Notes: generated from the sequence alone by a model not told the origin. A stretch of DNA of 20,608 nt from 2-02-FULL-43-13 sp043813805 (GCA_043813805.1 JBDRKR010000021.1:1-20608); one strand, 5' to 3'; counted from the stretch's first letter, positions 1-7,326 are shown. Program-made: numbers and translations.

Positions 1-2524
1 TCACAACCCCCGTTCAACCGTGGGCACCATCACGGAGGTTTACGATTATCTCCGTCTTCTGTTTGCGAGAATCGGCGTGCCTCATTGCCCAAAGTGCGGC
101 AAGATTATTTCTTGTCAGACGGTGGATCAAATCACCGAACAAATTTTAAGTTTGCCCAAAACCAGCGAAATTATCATTCTGGGATCCGTGGTCAGGGGCA
201 AGAAGGGGGAGCATCACGGCATTCTTGAAGAAGTTCATCGGGCAGGTTTTGTCAGGGTTAGAATTGATAATACGATTCATCGGACGGAAGAGTCTTTGAA
301 TCTGGAATTAGATAAAACAAAAAAGCACAACATTGAAGTCGTGGTTGACCGTCTCATTTTGAATATAGAGCTCGACAAGCCGAGATTAGTTGATTCAATT
401 GAGACGGCTTTAAAACTGGGCAAGGGAATTATGATGGTAGGGTTTCGCCAAAAAGATATCACTTTTTCGGAACATTTCGCCTGCGAAGAATGCTCAATCT
501 CTTTGCCGGAAATAGAACCGCGGCTTTTTTCTTTCAACGGACCCTACGGGGCATGTCCCGGGTGCCAAGGGCTCGGCGAAAAACTGGAAGTCGATCCGAA
601 ATTAGTTATTCCTAATAATAATTTAACTTTAGCCGAGGGAGCGATTTTTCCTTGGGCTCACGCTTCTCATAAAATAGGCCGACAGGGATACTTCTGGTTC
701 CAGTTACAGGATTTAGCGAGAAAACACAAGTTCTCTTTAGATGTGCCGGTCAAGGAATTGCCTGAAAAAATCATCAGTTTAATTTTATCCGGCGAAGAAG
801 GGTTCGAGGGAGTGGTTCCTAATTTAGAAAGGCGTTATCACGAAACCGATTCCGATTTCACGCGCCAGGAAATCGAGCAGTATATGATTGAGAAAGAATG
901 CGAGGTTTGCCACGGTAAAAGATTGAAGCCGGAAGTTTTGGCGGTGACAATCGCTTCAAAGTCAATCGATGATATTGTTTCCATGCCGACGTCAAAGCTC
1001 CGGGAATTTTTCACCGGGCTGAAACTTAAAGACCACGAATCCAAAATTGCTGCAGCTATTATCAAAGAAGTTTTAAACAGGCTGCAATTTTTAATTGACG
1101 TCGGCCTTGATTACTTGACTTTGGGCAGAAAAGCCGCCACTTTATCCGGTGGAGAAGAGCAGAGAATTAGGTTGGCTACTCAAATCGGCTCAAAATTGAC
1201 GGGTGTTCTTTATATTTTAGATGAGCCGTCCATCGGCCTTCATCCCAGAGATCAGCAAAGACTGATCGAAACTTTAAAAAAGTTGCGCGATTTGGGTAAT
1301 TCGGTGATTGTAGTTGAGCACGACGCTCAAACCATGAAAGCGGCTGACGAAATCATCGACGTGGGGCCTGGGGCCGGCAAATACGGCGGCAAGATTATTT
1401 TCCAAGGGACGCCCAAGGAATTACTTAAAGCTAACACTTTGACCGGTGAATATCTGTCCGGCCGCAAGTCTGTTGAAATCCGATTTCAACAGAGGCCTGT
1501 TGAAATCGGATTTCAACAACGCTACTTAACCATTAAGGGAGCCCGGGAGCACAACCTGAAAAATATTGACGTTAAAATTCCCTTGGGCAAATTCGTTTGC
1601 ATGACCGGGGTTTCGGGCTCGGGCAAATCTTCTTTAATGAACGATATTCTGGCTAGAGCGCTTTTGCGCAAGTTCTATCATGCGAAAGAAGTGCCCGGCG
1701 ACCACAAAGCGATTACGGGGATTGAGCATTTAAATAAAGTTGTTTTAGTTGATCAATCGCCGATCGGCCGGACTCCGAGGTCCAATCCCTGTACTTATAC
1801 GGGCGCCTTTGCATATATCAGGGACTTATTTACCAAAACTAAAGAAGCGAAAATCAGAGGATACGGCCCGGGCAGATTTTCTTTTAACGTCAAGGGCGGT
1901 CGATGCGAAGCGTGCGAAGGCCAGGGCATGAAAAAAATCGAAATGTACTTTTTGCCGGACATTTACGTCGAGTGTCAGGAGTGCAAGGGCAAAAGATTCA
2001 ATAAAGAAACTCTGGCCGTGGAATATAAGGGAAAAAATATCGCCGACATTCTGGAAATGATGGTGGAAGAATCTGCCGAGTTTTTCAAGAATATTCCCGG
2101 CATCGCCGAAAAATTAAAAACTTTAAACAGCGTCGGTTTGGGCTATGTTCATCTGGGTCAGCCGGCTCCATCGCTTTCGGGGGGAGAGGCGCAAAGAGTG
2201 AAACTAGCCACCGAACTTGCCCGGAAGGCTACGGGTAAGAGTTTGTATATTTTAGACGAACCGACGACCGGGCTGCATTTTGATGATATCCGAAGATTGA
2301 TTCAGGTTTTGCGCGGTTTGGTGGAAAAAGGCAATACGACCTTGGTTATTGAGCATCAAATAGATTTGATAGCTTGCTCTGATTGGGTTATAGATCTTGG
2401 CCCGGAGGGTGGGGACGCGGGAGGTGAGATTGTAGCGGAAGGAACTCCTAAAGAAATAACGAAAAACCGTAAATCTTATACTGGTCAACATTTGAAAGCA
2501 TTTTTTTCTCATCGGACTTTTTGA
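1..2524 (+). CDS. uvrA: UvrA, excinuclease ABC subunit A (5' partial)
   Basis: ATPase and damage-recognition subunit of nucleotide excision repair; it loads UvrB at DNA lesions. The frame is open from base 2 (HNPRSTVGT, a UvrA signature), so the GTG at 20 is internal and the start, with the first Walker A, lies outside the window. Visible: CPKC/CEEC/CPGC zinc-type cysteines, signature LSGGEEQ (about 1143), Walker B YILDEPSIGLHP (about 1210), second Walker A GVSGSGKSS (about 1609), zinc motif CEAC...CQEC (about 1906-1986), second signature LSGGEAQ (about 2172) and Walker B YILDEPTTGLH. Two oddities. A palindromic repeat is translated in the linker between the two ATPase halves (1471-1518). From about 2355 on, the C-terminus (ending SYTGQHLKAFFSHRTF) appears to be a substitute brought by the downstream homing insertion, because a second, native-looking UvrA tail lies at 3711-3857. 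The ORF should still give a functional protein. Confidence 0.95.
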   Translation, partial: HNPRSTVGTITEVYDYLRLLFARIGVPHCPKCGKIISCQTVDQITEQILSLPKTSEIIILGSVVRGKKGEHHGILEEVHRAGFVRVRIDNTIHRTEESLNLELDKTKKHNIEVVVDRLILNIELDKPRLVDSIETALKLGKGIMMVGFRQKDITFSEHFACEECSISLPEIEPRLFSFNGPYGACPGCQGLGEKLEVDPKLVIPNNNLTLAEGAIFPWAHASHKIGRQGYFWFQLQDLARKHKFSLDVPVKELPEKIISLILSGEEGFEGVVPNLERRYHETDSDFTRQEIEQYMIEKECEVCHGKRLKPEVLAVTIASKSIDDIVSMPTSKLREFFTGLKLKDHESKIAAAIIKEVLNRLQFLIDVGLDYLTLGRKAATLSGGEEQRIRLATQIGSKLTGVLYILDEPSIGLHPRDQQRLIETLKKLRDLGNSVIVVEHDAQTMKAADEIIDVGPGAGKYGGKIIFQGTPKELLKANTLTGEYLSGRKSVEIRFQQRPVEIGFQQRYLTIKGAREHNLKNIDVKIPLGKFVCMTGVSGSGKSSLMNDILARALLRKFYHAKEVPGDHKAITGIEHLNKVVLVDQSPIGRTPRSNPCTYTGAFAYIRDLFTKTKEAKIRGYGPGRFSFNVKGGRCEACEGQGMKKIEMYFLPDIYVECQECKGKRFNKETLAVEYKGKNIADILEMMVEESAEFFKNIPGIAEKLKTLNSVGLGYVHLGQPAPSLSGGEAQRVKLATELARKATGKSLYILDEPTTGLHFDDIRRLIQVLRGLVEKGNTTLVIEHQIDLIACSDWVIDLGPEGGDAGGEIVAEGTPKEITKNRKSYTGQHLKAFFSHRTF
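1471..1518. repeat. 48-bp palindromic repeat inserted in frame in uvrA
   Basis: Two 21-nt arms (1471-1491 and 1498-1518) are exact reverse complements around the 6-nt centre GAGGCC. Each arm is itself nearly palindromic (TGTTGAAATC, one base, GATTTCAACA). It is 48 nt long, so the frame is kept, and it encodes roughly VEIRFQQRPVEIGFQQ between EYLSGRK and YLTIKGAREHN, a tolerant linker in UvrA. A second member of the family lies at 18791-18838. In-frame palindromes inside genes are known as Rickettsia palindromic elements; this one is not claimed to be homologous to them. Confidence 0.85.
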
Positions 2525-3710
2525 TTACGTCCAATTATATTTTTTTCCGCTTTCATCAAATCATTTAATCTCTTCAGGTGCTTTAGCCGTGGTTTAAGAA
2601 ATCGTAGAAGTGATAGTAAAGATGATTTTTTACTTATGGTAAAACACCAATAGTCGTTTCGATAAACCAAACCATCAGATTTTATGTGCCTTTTTTTAAC
2701 CAAAATACGCGGCGGATGGCATTTGATGTTAATCTTATCGAGTTTTTTATAGATTTGTCTTAAAATATTTTTGTCATAGGAGGCTAATTGGAAACGGGAT
2801 ACGTTATTTTTATTAATAAAAATACATCCTTCGGCGTCTGTATACCCTGCGAGGAAAGAAAGAAAATAATTATCATTTTCTTTAATCCATTTTGGAATAT
2901 TATCTTGTTTAGGTAAAAGAAATTCGAAGGTGTGATTCAATCGAACGATAAAAAACCTATTTCCATCATTTCTTTTTTTACTAATCCAGACATGTCCGTA
3001 TTTTTTAAATAGATCTTCGAAAAGTTTAATTTGTTCACGTTTTGTAGACGTAGTGCCTGCTATTATTAAATTTTTATTCGGAGATAATTTCACATTTAGA
3101 TCGCCAACTCGGAATCCTATTAAATATGCTTTTTCCTCTAGATTATTTGAAAAATCAAATTTAGGATAACGGGTCGAAGTTTCAGACCGTTCCCTGGCCT
3201 TAAGGCCATATTCTTTCATTAGTCTAAGGATAGTTCCGTGGTGTCTGCCGAGTTTTCCCCCGATTTGTTTTTGAGTGAGGCTATTTTTAAAATAAAGTTG
3301 TTCGATAGTTGATTTCGGAATCCGTCTTTTCTTCCCGCTTAGGCCAAGCGCCTCTGCTTTCGTGCGCAGGATTATTTTATGTCTTTTCAGCTCTCTTCTA
3401 ATTGTGTCTCGGCAAAGGCGCAGTTTTTTAGCGATTTCAATTATAGAAAGATTCTGTTTGAGATAAAAATTCCTTAATTGGTGTTGTGGGATTTTTATTA
3501 TTTGTTTTTTCATCGCTATTCTCACGGCCTCGATTCGTTCTCTTGCGGGGATATCAAATTTTTTCATCTTTTCGTGGATTGTGGTGATGTTGCATTTTAA
3601 ACGTAAAGCGGCTCCTTTTTTTGAAAGGAGTTCTTTATTATAAAGTTTCTCGATAAGTTGTGGTGTTATGTCAGTTCTCGGCATTTCTCAATTATATCAG
3701 AAATTATTCA
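2355..3710. mobile_element. Homing endonuclease insertion carrying a replacement uvrA 3' end
   Basis: The segment between the interrupted uvrA reading frame and the displaced native tail holds an antisense LAGLIDADG gene plus about 55 codons of substitute UvrA C-terminus. The substitute tail (DWVIDLGPEGGDAGG...) and the native tail at 3711-3857 (DWIIDLGPEGGDKGG...) agree at about 29 of 41 aligned residues, with many synonymous differences, so this is not a recent local duplication. Boundaries are approximate: the left edge lies near the conserved VIEH codons (about 2346-2360) and the right edge near 3705-3711. The element is visibly more AT-rich than uvrA. No terminal repeats or transposase are seen. 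Confidence 0.75.
2509..3684 (-). CDS. LAGLIDADG homing endonuclease with N-terminal HTH repeats
   Basis: A 391-aa protein expected to cut an intron-less or insertion-less uvrA allele and drive its own spread. Residues 1-165 hold three helix-turn-helix-like repeats (around 5-45, 66-104 and 124-162; for example LSIIEIAKKLRLCRDTIRREL and LTQKQIGGKLGRHHGTIL). Residues 187-198 (YLIGFRVGDLNV) and 277-289 (FLAGYTDAEGCIF) are the two LAGLIDADG helices; D195 and E285 are the likely metal-binding acids. Length fits a two-motif monomeric enzyme plus a DNA-binding extension. It runs antisense to uvrA, and its last 16 bases overlap the end of the substitute uvrA tail. On its own strand TATAAT (3691-3696) lies 6 nt before the ATG, suggesting a leaderless message whose promoter sits at the insertion junction. 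Family call is firm; target and activity are inferred. Confidence 0.9.
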   Translation of the reverse strand: MPRTDITPQLIEKLYNKELLSKKGAALRLKCNITTIHEKMKKFDIPARERIEAVRIAMKKQIIKIPQHQLRNFYLKQNLSIIEIAKKLRLCRDTIRRELKRHKIILRTKAEALGLSGKKRRIPKSTIEQLYFKNSLTQKQIGGKLGRHHGTILRLMKEYGLKARERSETSTRYPKFDFSNNLEEKAYLIGFRVGDLNVKLSPNKNLIIAGTTSTKREQIKLFEDLFKKYGHVWISKKRNDGNRFFIVRLNHTFEFLLPKQDNIPKWIKENDNYFLSFLAGYTDAEGCIFINKNNVSRFQLASYDKNILRQIYKKLDKINIKCHPPRILVKKRHIKSDGLVYRNDYWCFTISKKSSLLSLLRFLKPRLKHLKRLNDLMKAEKNIIGRNQKVR

Positions 3711-3857
3711 AATATTATAGAGAATGCCGATTGGATTATTGACTTGGGGCCTGAGGGCGGGGACAAGGGCGGCTATATTGTCGCTGAAGGCCCGGTCAAA
3801 AAAATCATCGCGAGCAGGAAAAGTTACACTGGACAATTCTTAAAGAGTGTGGTATAG
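3711..3857 (+). pseudogene. Displaced native uvrA 3' end (C-terminal fragment)
   Basis: In-frame codons NIIENADWIIDLGPEGGDKGG...RKSYTGQFLKSVV followed by TAG match the last ~48 residues of UvrA. Nothing upstream supplies a start for it as a real protein: an ATG at 3660 in the same frame opens inside the endonuclease gene. It is the part of the host uvrA cut off by the insertion. It has no stops or frameshifts, which suggests a fairly recent insertion. Confidence 0.85.
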
Positions 3858-3875
3858 TTAATTACATTGTTCGTT

Positions 3876-3896
3876 TATAATACTTAGAAAGGAGGT
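3876..3896 (+). promoter_or_regulatory. -10 box and strong Shine-Dalgarno for the 3906 gene
   Basis: TATAAT at 3876-3881 is followed by AAAGGAGGT at 3888-3896, the only near-perfect SD in the window. A convincing -35 is not seen. The SD ends 9 nt before ATG 3906 but only 3 nt before GTG 3900, so it favours the ATG. Confidence 0.55.
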
Positions 3897-3905
3897 TGGG
3901 TGATA

Positions 3906-4820
3906 ATGGAATATCCTAAAGATTCTTTTCAAATATCTCCTCATGCCATAGAAAGGTTTAAAGAGCGCTGGAAGATTTTAAAGGGAATACTCTTGGAGGA
4001 AAGCAATGTTTTGCCCGAATTGCAGGGATTAATCATGAGATCTGAACCAGAGCCAGATAATCCGGCTCTTTTGAAAAGAAGGGAAAAGCATGGCGGGGAG
4101 CACCGATATATGATTAGCGGTCCCTGGCGATTGGTTTGGCAGGATAACCGCTTGATTACTGTCGAGCTACGGAACTTGGGAGTTACTTTAAGACCCAAGT
4201 TGTATTCTAATCAGGTCAGGGTCAGTTTTTTTCTGAGAGCGACGGAATATGAGAATTTCACTCTAATTGAGAGGTCAATTTTCAAGGGTTTTTCCAGCGG
4301 CCTTGAAAAGGCGGTTTTTTGGAGCAAACCGGAAGTGAACGCGATTATCCGTTTTTTGCGGCTGATCGGAGCGGAGGTCGGATATAAGAGGACCGGCACA
4401 GAACATCTGAAGCAGGCTATTATAAGTATTCTTCTGCCTAAAGAATTGCGGAAGTTTGAGATTGCGGAATTGGAAGAAAGGAAGATCAGGTTTTCTATTT
4501 CGGATCAAGAGAGACCTTATCGGATTGTCGGAATAACCGGCGATGCCTGCCGGGAAATTTTTAGTTTCATTATCGACCAAGCGTGGCTTAGTCGTATCGA
4601 GCCGGAGAGAGAAGCGGTCAGGTCGGAGAAACGGCTGCGAGCTCAAATCAAACTCCAGCGCAGGCAAGAGCAAGAACAAAATATTCAAAAGAAAAGAGAG
4701 CTCTGGATTGAGCAAAAGAAGCAGCATCAGATAAACTGCGGAAAGAAAACGGATAAAATCAGTATTAAGAAATTATGGGCTGGTATTCCAAAAGTCAGAA
4801 CGCGGCATAGTGGTAGTTAG
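3906..4820 (+). CDS. Hypothetical protein with basic coiled-coil C-terminus
   Basis: A 304-aa protein that I do not recognise. Residues about 8-100 form a compact unit: a start SPHAIERFKERW and an end RYMISGPWRLVWQDNRLITVEL, reminiscent of small nuclease- or toxin-like folds (ParE/BrnT/DUF4258 style) but too weak for a name. A middle region (about 105-225) has mixed alpha/beta character. Residues about 225-275 are a highly charged helix rich in R, K, E and Q (for example RSEKRLRAQIKLQRRQEQEQ), likely a coiled coil or nucleic-acid contact. There is no signal peptide or membrane segment, so it is cytoplasmic. The alternative start GTG 3900 adds two residues and is less well spaced from the SD. 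It is a single-gene unit with its own promoter and a terminator at 4846. Confidence 0.7.
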   Translation: MEYPKDSFQISPHAIERFKERWKILKGILLEESNVLPELQGLIMRSEPEPDNPALLKRREKHGGEHRYMISGPWRLVWQDNRLITVELRNLGVTLRPKLYSNQVRVSFFLRATEYENFTLIERSIFKGFSSGLEKAVFWSKPEVNAIIRFLRLIGAEVGYKRTGTEHLKQAIISILLPKELRKFEIAELEERKIRFSISDQERPYRIVGITGDACREIFSFIIDQAWLSRIEPEREAVRSEKRLRAQIKLQRRQEQEQNIQKKRELWIEQKKQHQINCGKKTDKISIKKLWAGIPKVRTRHSGS

Positions 4821-4845
4821 CGATGTCTAATGCAAGAAAACAAAG

Positions 4846-4880
4846 AAAGGCGTTTTCTTTCAGAGAAGCGCCTTTTTGTT
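4846..4880 (+). terminator. Rho-independent terminator before groES
   Basis: The stem AAAGGCG (4846-4852) pairs with CGCCTTT (4869-4875); the inner bases TTCT/AGAA can extend it. A T-rich run follows (CCTTTTTGTTTT). It ends transcription from the 3906 gene. Confidence 0.8.
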
Positions 4881-4911
4881 TTACCGGCAATCTGCTAAGA
4901 TGACGTAGGCC

Positions 4912-4939
4912 TTGACAGATTTTATAAAAATAATAAGAT
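4912..4939 (+). promoter_or_regulatory. sigma70-type promoter of groES-groEL
   Basis: TTGACA (4912-4917), a 16-nt spacer and TAAGAT (4934-4939). The start codon is 21 nt past the -10, leaving a leader of roughly 15 nt with no SD. No CIRCE inverted repeat (TTAGCACTC-N9-GAGTGCTAA) is present between the terminator and groES, so HrcA-type control is not visible. Confidence 0.7.
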
Positions 4940-4960
4940 AAAAAAGTTAACAAAACTATT

Positions 4961-5257
4961 ATGCAAATTATTAAACCAATTTCCGATCATGTTCTCATCG
5001 AGCCGGTTAAGAGCGAAGAAAAAACCAGAAGCGGGATTTTACTTCCCGATACCGCCGAAAAAAAAGGACCCGAGCAGGGTTTAGTTATTGCTGTTGGTCC
5101 GGGCAAAAGAAGCGAAGACGGCAAGGTTGTCCCTGTCGAAATTAAGCCCGGGCAGAAAGTTTTATTTAATCGGGGATATGGTTCCGATGAAATTAAGGTC
5201 GATGACAAGGAATACTTAATTGCCAAAGAAGAAGACATCTTAGCCATTCTTGAATAA
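4961..5257 (+). CDS. groES: GroES co-chaperonin (Cpn10)
   Basis: A 98-aa cytoplasmic protein, the usual length. It forms the heptameric lid of the GroEL cage. Family features: start IKPISDHVLIEPVKSEEKTRSGILLPDTA with the mobile-loop region around residues 18-33, the conserved VIAVGPG turn (about residues 42-48), KPGQKVLFNRGYGSDEIKVDDKEYLI, and the ending EEDILAIL. It is the first gene of a two-gene operon, 48 nt before groEL. The ATG is preceded by an AT-rich leader without a clear SD, typical of this window. Confidence 0.97.
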   Translation: MQIIKPISDHVLIEPVKSEEKTRSGILLPDTAEKKGPEQGLVIAVGPGKRSEDGKVVPVEIKPGQKVLFNRGYGSDEIKVDDKEYLIAKEEDILAILE

Positions 5258-5296
5258 ATTCAAGAAGGCAATTTTCAATTAACAATTTTCAATTTA
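5247..5296 (+). repeat. groES-groEL spacer: stop-codon hairpin and direct repeats
   Basis: TTCTTGAA (5247-5254) and TTCAAGAA (5259-5266) form an inverted repeat whose 4-nt loop holds the groES stop TAA. Right after it CAATTTTCAATT occurs twice (5269-5280 and 5283-5294), 14 nt apart. Such low-complexity spacers recur in Parcubacteria-type genomes (recollection, not checked). A role in processing or balancing the two messages is possible but unproven. Confidence 0.55.
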
Positions 5297-5305
5297 TCAA
5301 TTATT

Positions 5306-6925
5306 ATGGCAAAACAAATTTTATTTAAGGAAGAAGCGAGAAGAAAAATAAAAGACGGCATTGATAAAATTACCGATGTGATCAAGGTTACCTTGGGCCC
5401 CAAGGGTCGGCACGTTGTTCTGGATAAGGGATTCGGAGCGCCTGAGATCTGCGATGACGGAGTAACTATTGCCAAGGAAGTCGAATTGCAGGACAGAGTA
5501 GAAAATATGGGCGCAGAAATTGTGAAACAGGTCGCCGAGAAAACCAATGACATGGCGGGCGACGGCACAAGCACCGCGGTTGTTTTGACCCAGGCGATTT
5601 GCGCCGAAGGTTTAAAAAACGTGGCGGCCGGAGCGAATCCTCTGGCTCTAAGGCGCGGTATTGAAAAGACGACTAAGGCCGTGGTGCAGGAGCTCAAAAA
5701 AATGTCCAAGCAAATTTCCGGCAAAGAGGAAGTGGCCCAAGTAGCTACTATTTCAGCCGGTAATGCGGAAATCGGTAATTTAATCGCCGAGGTTGTTTCG
5801 GAAGTCGGCAAAGACGGCGTTATTACCGTTGAAGAATCAAAAACTTTCGGGCTTTCCAAAGAAATCGTGAAAGGCCTTCAATTTGATAAGGGATATATTT
5901 CTCCTTATATGATTACCAATCCCGAAAGAATGGAAGCGATTTTTGAAGAACCGTTGATTTTAATTACTGATAAAAAAATCTCTTCTGTCCAAGATATTCT
6001 GCCGATTTTGGAAAAAATAGCCCAAACCGGCAAAAAAGAATTGGTGATTATTGCCGAAGACGTCGATGGTGAGGCTTTGGCCACTTTATTGGTTAATAAA
6101 CTCCGCGGCATTTTTAATACTTTAGCTATTAAGGCCCCGGGTTTTGGCGACAGAAAGAAGGAGACGCTGGACGATATCGCAGCGGTGACCGGAGGCAAAG
6201 TTGTTTCGGAGGAGATAGGCTTGAAATTAGATAAAGTGGAACTTAATGCTTTAGGCAGTGCGCGCAAGGTTGTTTCCACTAAAGAAAACACCACCATTGT
6301 TGACGGTAAGGGTAAAAAGGAAGATATCGAAGCCAGGATCAGCCAGATTAAAAACGAAATTAAAACTTCTACTTCGGATTTTGATAAAGAGAAGCTGCAG
6401 GAAAGGCTGGGTAAGCTTTCCGGAGGCGTCGCCGTCATTAAAGTAGGCGCGGCCACTGAAGTGGAACAGAAGGCTGTTCAGCGGAAAACCGAAGACGCTT
6501 TGAATGCGACCAGGGCCGCTATTGAAGAAGGTATTTTGCCGGGCGGGGGAGTGGCGCTTTTGAGGTCTACCGCGGCTTTAGCCGATTTGCATCTGGAGGG
6601 CGATGAGAAAACCGGCCTGAATATTTTGAAAGCAGCTTTGGAAAAGCCGATTAGGCAGATCGCCGAAAACGCGGGAGTTGACGGTGCGGTTGTCGCCGAA
6701 GAGGTGAAAAAGCACCAGGGCAGCTTCGGATTCAACGCTGAAACCATGCAATATGAAGATTTAATCCAAAGCGGCATTATTGATCCGACGAAAGTTGTAA
6801 GGTCGGCTTTGGAAAATTCCGCTTCTGCCGCGGCGATTATTTTAACGACCGAAGCCGTTGTCGCTGAAAAGCCCGAAGAAAAGAAAGAAACGCCTCAAAT
6901 GCCGCAAATGGGCATGGGATACTAA
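5306..6925 (+). CDS. groEL: GroEL chaperonin (Cpn60)
   Basis: A 539-aa ATP-dependent folding chamber subunit; partner of the GroES just upstream. Typical features: LGPKGRHVVLDKGFGAP near residue 30, the ATPase loop GDGTSTAVVL (about residues 86-95), the apical segment ending PGFGDRKKETLDDIAAVTGG (about 275-295), and the late motif EEGILPGGGVALLRS (about 410). The C-terminus ends PQMPQMGMGY, a short degenerate form of the flexible Gly-Met tail. No insertion or truncation is seen. ATG 5306 follows the AT-rich repeat spacer without a strong SD, suggesting translation coupled to groES or SD-independent initiation. Confidence 0.98.
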   Translation: MAKQILFKEEARRKIKDGIDKITDVIKVTLGPKGRHVVLDKGFGAPEICDDGVTIAKEVELQDRVENMGAEIVKQVAEKTNDMAGDGTSTAVVLTQAICAEGLKNVAAGANPLALRRGIEKTTKAVVQELKKMSKQISGKEEVAQVATISAGNAEIGNLIAEVVSEVGKDGVITVEESKTFGLSKEIVKGLQFDKGYISPYMITNPERMEAIFEEPLILITDKKISSVQDILPILEKIAQTGKKELVIIAEDVDGEALATLLVNKLRGIFNTLAIKAPGFGDRKKETLDDIAAVTGGKVVSEEIGLKLDKVELNALGSARKVVSTKENTTIVDGKGKKEDIEARISQIKNEIKTSTSDFDKEKLQERLGKLSGGVAVIKVGAATEVEQKAVQRKTEDALNATRAAIEEGILPGGGVALLRSTAALADLHLEGDEKTGLNILKAALEKPIRQIAENAGVDGAVVAEEVKKHQGSFGFNAETMQYEDLIQSGIIDPTKVVRSALENSASAAAIILTTEAVVAEKPEEKKETPQMPQMGMGY

Positions 6926-6960
6926 AAATCTGTCAATTAATCAGCTGAAAGAGGCTCAAA

Positions 6961-7008
6961 GAAAGAGGCTAAACCTCGTGAAAGAGGTTTAGCCTCTTTC
7001 ATTTTGGG
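6961..7008 (+). terminator. Strong terminator after groEL
   Basis: A 17-bp perfect stem (6961-6977 with 6984-7000, starting GAAAGAGGCTAAACC) has a 6-nt loop GTGAAA. The stem ends in CTCTTTC and runs into CATTTTGGG, so the T tract is short but the hairpin is very stable. Confidence 0.8.
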
Positions 7009-7067
7009 CGTCGCTTTCGTTTTGGGCGGTTGTAAGTTGTAAAATGATTTAAATGGTTAATTGACCC

Positions 7068-7115
7068 TTGATGGACCTCCGTTATTGTTATATAAAGTAA
7101 TAAAGGATAACAACA
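7068..7115 (+). promoter_or_regulatory. Promoter/leader of the first cohesin gene (copy 1)
   Basis: TTGATG (7068-7073), 17 nt, TATAAA (7091-7096), then AAAGGATAA. The stretch 7067-7114 matches 13521-13568, upstream of the 13583 cohesin gene, with only about 6 differences in 48, so both genes share one promoter design. AAAGGA lies about 22 nt before the start codon in both, too far to act as a normal SD. Confidence 0.65.
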
Positions 7116-7117
7116 TT

Positions 7118-7326
7118 ATAATTTAATATCGTGAAATATTTTCTTCTCGTCTCTTGTTTATTACTTATTTTCAGCGTTGTTTTCGCCGGTTTAATGCTGA
7201 CGGATAAGGTAAGTATTACTGTTGATTTTTTCAGTTTATTTCAAAAATTCTCATCTCGGAATTTTCTGGCTCAAGTTACCCCCGCCGCCAATGAGGCGGT
7301 TTTTTATTTTTCTCCCGAAACCGGCG
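7118..7326 (+). repeat. Long direct repeat, copy 1: start region of cohesin gene
   Basis: These 209 bases align without gaps to 14179-14387 (constant offset 7061). They cover the pre-start leader (ATAATTTAATATCGTG), the signal peptide and the start of the cohesin module. Most differences are synonymous or conservative. It marks a gene-start duplication within the cluster. Confidence 0.85.

Noticed and set aside
20..22. GTG at 20 as the uvrA start
   Set aside because: The frame is open to base 2 and the residues before it (HNPRST) are conserved UvrA sequence, so the gene is cut by the window edge.
1471..1518. CRISPR repeat array formed by the similar palindromes
   Set aside because: Only adjacent arms of one hairpin and one distant copy exist; there are no regular spacers or cas genes.
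2355..3857. An intein or group I intron in uvrA
   Set aside because: The endonuclease is antisense to uvrA, the uvrA frame ends naturally in a full UvrA C-terminus, and there are no intein splice motifs; splicing is not needed.
3660..3857. A separate 65-aa gene with an ATG at 3660
   Set aside because: Its first part is antisense to the endonuclease start; only the uvrA-derived tail from about 3711 is meaningful.
4275..4727. 150-aa antisense ORF under the 3906 gene
   Set aside because: It has no recognisable domain or start signals and lies within a gene with a strong SD and promoter on the other strand.
4821..4960. CIRCE operator for heat-shock control of groES-groEL
   Set aside because: No TTAGCACTC/GAGTGCTAA pair is found; only a terminator and a sigma70-like promoter are visible.
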